A DNA stretch of 6,672 bases from DAOTVD01 sp034437075 (GTDB lineage Bacteria > Chloroflexota > Anaerolineae > Aggregatilineales > J027). Positions 6,064-6,672 of the stretch are shown here, piece after piece (position 1 is the stretch's first letter; every line of letters starts with the position of its first letter). The stretch is taken from the NCBI GenBank assembly GCA_034437075.1, contig DAOTVD010000452.1, positions 1 through 6,672 on the forward strand, read 5' to 3'. A program made the translations under genes and the position numbers. A model generated the notes under the pieces. That model did not search any database, had not been told where the DNA came from, and saw only the letters and a program-made list of their open reading frames with translations.

Positions 6064-6073
6064 GGCTTTTCCA
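6059..6073 (+). repeat. 15-bp match to the host repeat, covering the znuA stop
   Basis: AATAAGGCTTTTCCA occurs here and at 239-253, in the same orientation, and its first 12 bases occur inverted next to the second mobile element. It contains the znuA TAA. It could be the edge of an old repeat copy, or chance. Confidence 0.35.
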
Positions 6074-6078
6074 GAAAA

Positions 6079-6116
6079 ATAATAGCCCCTCCCTGAATTC
6101 GGGGAGGGGCTATTAT
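6079..6116. terminator. Strong hairpin after znuA
   Basis: A 15-bp perfect stem (6079-6093 with 6102-6116; arms ATAATAGCCCCTCCC and its complement) closes over TGAATTCG, starting 15 bp after the stop codon. On the + strand no T-run follows (GCGCAC). On the - strand the stem is followed by a T-rich tract (from AGAAAAA at 6073-6079), so it looks better suited to stop transcription arriving from the right. It may serve both directions. Confidence 0.65.
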
Positions 6117-6129
6117 GCGCACGAGTAAG

Positions 6130-6168
6130 TTCTCCCCCCGAATTCGGGGGGAGCTAGAGGGGGGTAAA
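6130..6168. repeat. GAATTC-centred GC-rich palindrome
   Basis: Positions 6132-6153 are a perfect 22-bp palindrome: CTCCCCCC, then GAATTC, then GGGGGGAG. A further G-rich tract (AGAGGGGGGT) follows. It belongs with the copies near 513-551 and 6079-6116. Such REP-like hairpins are common between genes. No coding role is seen. Confidence 0.6.
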
Positions 6169-6195
6169 ATCAAGCCGGTATCCTTTTCGACAAAA

Positions 6196-6500
6196 GCAAG
6201 CGGCATAGTTAAATACTTGGAAAAGGTAACTACTCAGCCCTCACCCCAACCCCTCTCCCAAACGGGCTATTAGCCCGGGGAGAGGGGCAAAAAGTGTCGG
6301 TTTTGGGTCGTTTTCCCCCTCTACCAGCCGCAAAGCGGCGTTTGGGAGAGGGGGATTAAGGGGGTGAGGGGGAAGAATTGGCATAGCCTAACCAGTTACA
6401 AAAGCCTTATAACACCGCTAACCTTGAATAAGGTGCTGTGTCATTGATGCGTCTTTCGATTAATTCGCCGTTTGCTTTACGTTCTTGCGACATGTGGCAT
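6196..6500 (-). repeat. Diverged host repeat, interrupted by the 174-bp element
   Basis: Read on the - strand, 6500-6400 ends in ATAAGGCTTTT and 6225-6196 continues CTTTTCCAAGT...TATGCCGCTTGC, together recreating the 240-275 sequence with CTTTT doubled. The 174-bp element sits in the gap. The outer portion (6411-6500) shares only short ordered anchors with 152-239. Confidence 0.6.
6226..6399 (+). mobile_element. 174-bp MITE-like element, copy 2, with AAAAG duplication
   Basis: This has the same length and orientation as 276-449, with 8 substitutions (at positions equivalent to 319, 321, 327, 354, 360, 399, 440 and 442). The first hairpin keeps its pairing (GGGCT/AGCCC), and the second has a longer perfect stem than copy 1 because AGAG is intact. 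The GTAACT/AGTTAC ends are intact, while the inner part of the right terminal repeat has drifted (CTAACC). It is flanked by AAAAG at 6221-6225 and 6400-6404, a 5-bp target duplication. Confidence 0.85.
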
Positions 6501-6569
6501 TGTCGAAATAGATACTGATGCGCCAGCCTGGCGCGCCGAGGGCCGAAAACCTCTAGCGCGCCGGATAGC
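6501..6569. other. Intergenic hairpins downstream of the right-edge gene
   Basis: GGCGCGC (6530-6536) pairs with GCGCGCC (6556-6562), with GAGG/CCTC inside. An alternative hairpin, GCGCC-agcct-GGCGC, overlaps it at 6520-6534. They lie just after the stop of the - strand gene and could end its transcript, but no T-run follows on that strand. Confidence 0.35.
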
Positions 6570-6671
6570 TCAGCTTGCCTTGTGGGCTGGGCTAAGCACA
6601 GGGCGCGGCACGGGCCAGAACCAGACCAATCCGGCGGCGGCTAGCCGTAAGCCCATCCCCGCCAGCAAGAC
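6570..6671 (-). CDS. C-terminal end of a membrane protein (partial)
   Basis: This is the - strand frame from the window edge to TGA at 6570-6572, giving 33 residues. It reads VLLAGMGLRLAAAGLVWFWP, then VPRPVLSPAHKAS. A hydrophobic helix followed by a short polar tail looks like the last membrane segment of an integral membrane protein. The rest lies outside the window, so the family cannot be named. A zinc ABC permease (ZnuB) is one possibility given the neighbour, but nothing in these residues shows it. The gene is convergent with znuA. Confidence 0.55.
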   Translation of the reverse strand, partial: VLLAGMGLRLAAAGLVWFWPVPRPVLSPAHKAS

Positions 6672-6672
6672 C

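Noticed and set aside
6559..6610. tRNA-like GGATAGCTCAGC
   Set aside because: It resembles a D-arm, but no anticodon stem, T-arm or acceptor pairing follows, and the - strand frame there is coding.

Overview
The window comes from a bacterial chromosome of roughly 54% GC by eye. I infer a member of Chloroflexota, close to Anaerolineae. The grounds are the style of the His-rich zinc-binding protein, the GT-C-like membrane protein, and the intergenic elements that begin CCCTCACCCCAACCCCTCTCCC. This placement is inference; no marker gene is present.

Three complete genes lie on the + strand, each apparently transcribed on its own. (1) At 677-2824 is a 715-residue polytopic membrane protein of unknown function with a GT-C-like layout. 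It has a good extended -10 promoter and a ribosome binding site. (2) At 3005-4576 is a CPA2/KefB-type cation:proton antiporter with a C-terminal RCK (TrkA-N) NAD-binding domain. (3) At 4777-6063 is ZnuA, the periplasmic zinc-binding protein of a zinc ABC transporter. It carries a very large His/Asp/Glu-rich loop encoded by 24-bp tandem repeats. Upstream of znuA are two copies of a 15-bp inverted repeat, TGATACAWWWTATCA, 33 bp apart, which fit a Fur/Zur-family operator pair. No znuB or znuC is in the window. At the right edge is the C-terminal end of a - strand membrane protein that runs out of the window (6570-6671).

The intergenic DNA is rich in repeats. A 174-bp MITE-like element with terminal inverted repeats (GTAACTRCTCAG at its best end) is present twice in the same orientation, exactly 5,950 bp apart, at 276-449 and 6226-6399 (166/174 identical). 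The right copy is flanked by a 5-bp direct repeat, AAAAG. Its flanks, joined after removing one AAAAG, match in reverse complement the uninterrupted sequence at 240-275. The window therefore holds both an occupied and an empty version of the target. A second family of GC-rich hairpins centred on GAATTC lies near 513-550, 2857-2905, 6079-6116 and 6130-6168. Two of these are placed just after genes, like terminators.

The three genes have no evident common pathway. ZnuA (zinc uptake) and the antiporter are both envelope ion-homeostasis functions, but each has its own upstream region. The most distinctive content is the nested repeats with internal evidence of insertion, the duplicated operator, and the expanding metal-binding repeat in znuA. 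I see no convincing new multi-gene system.
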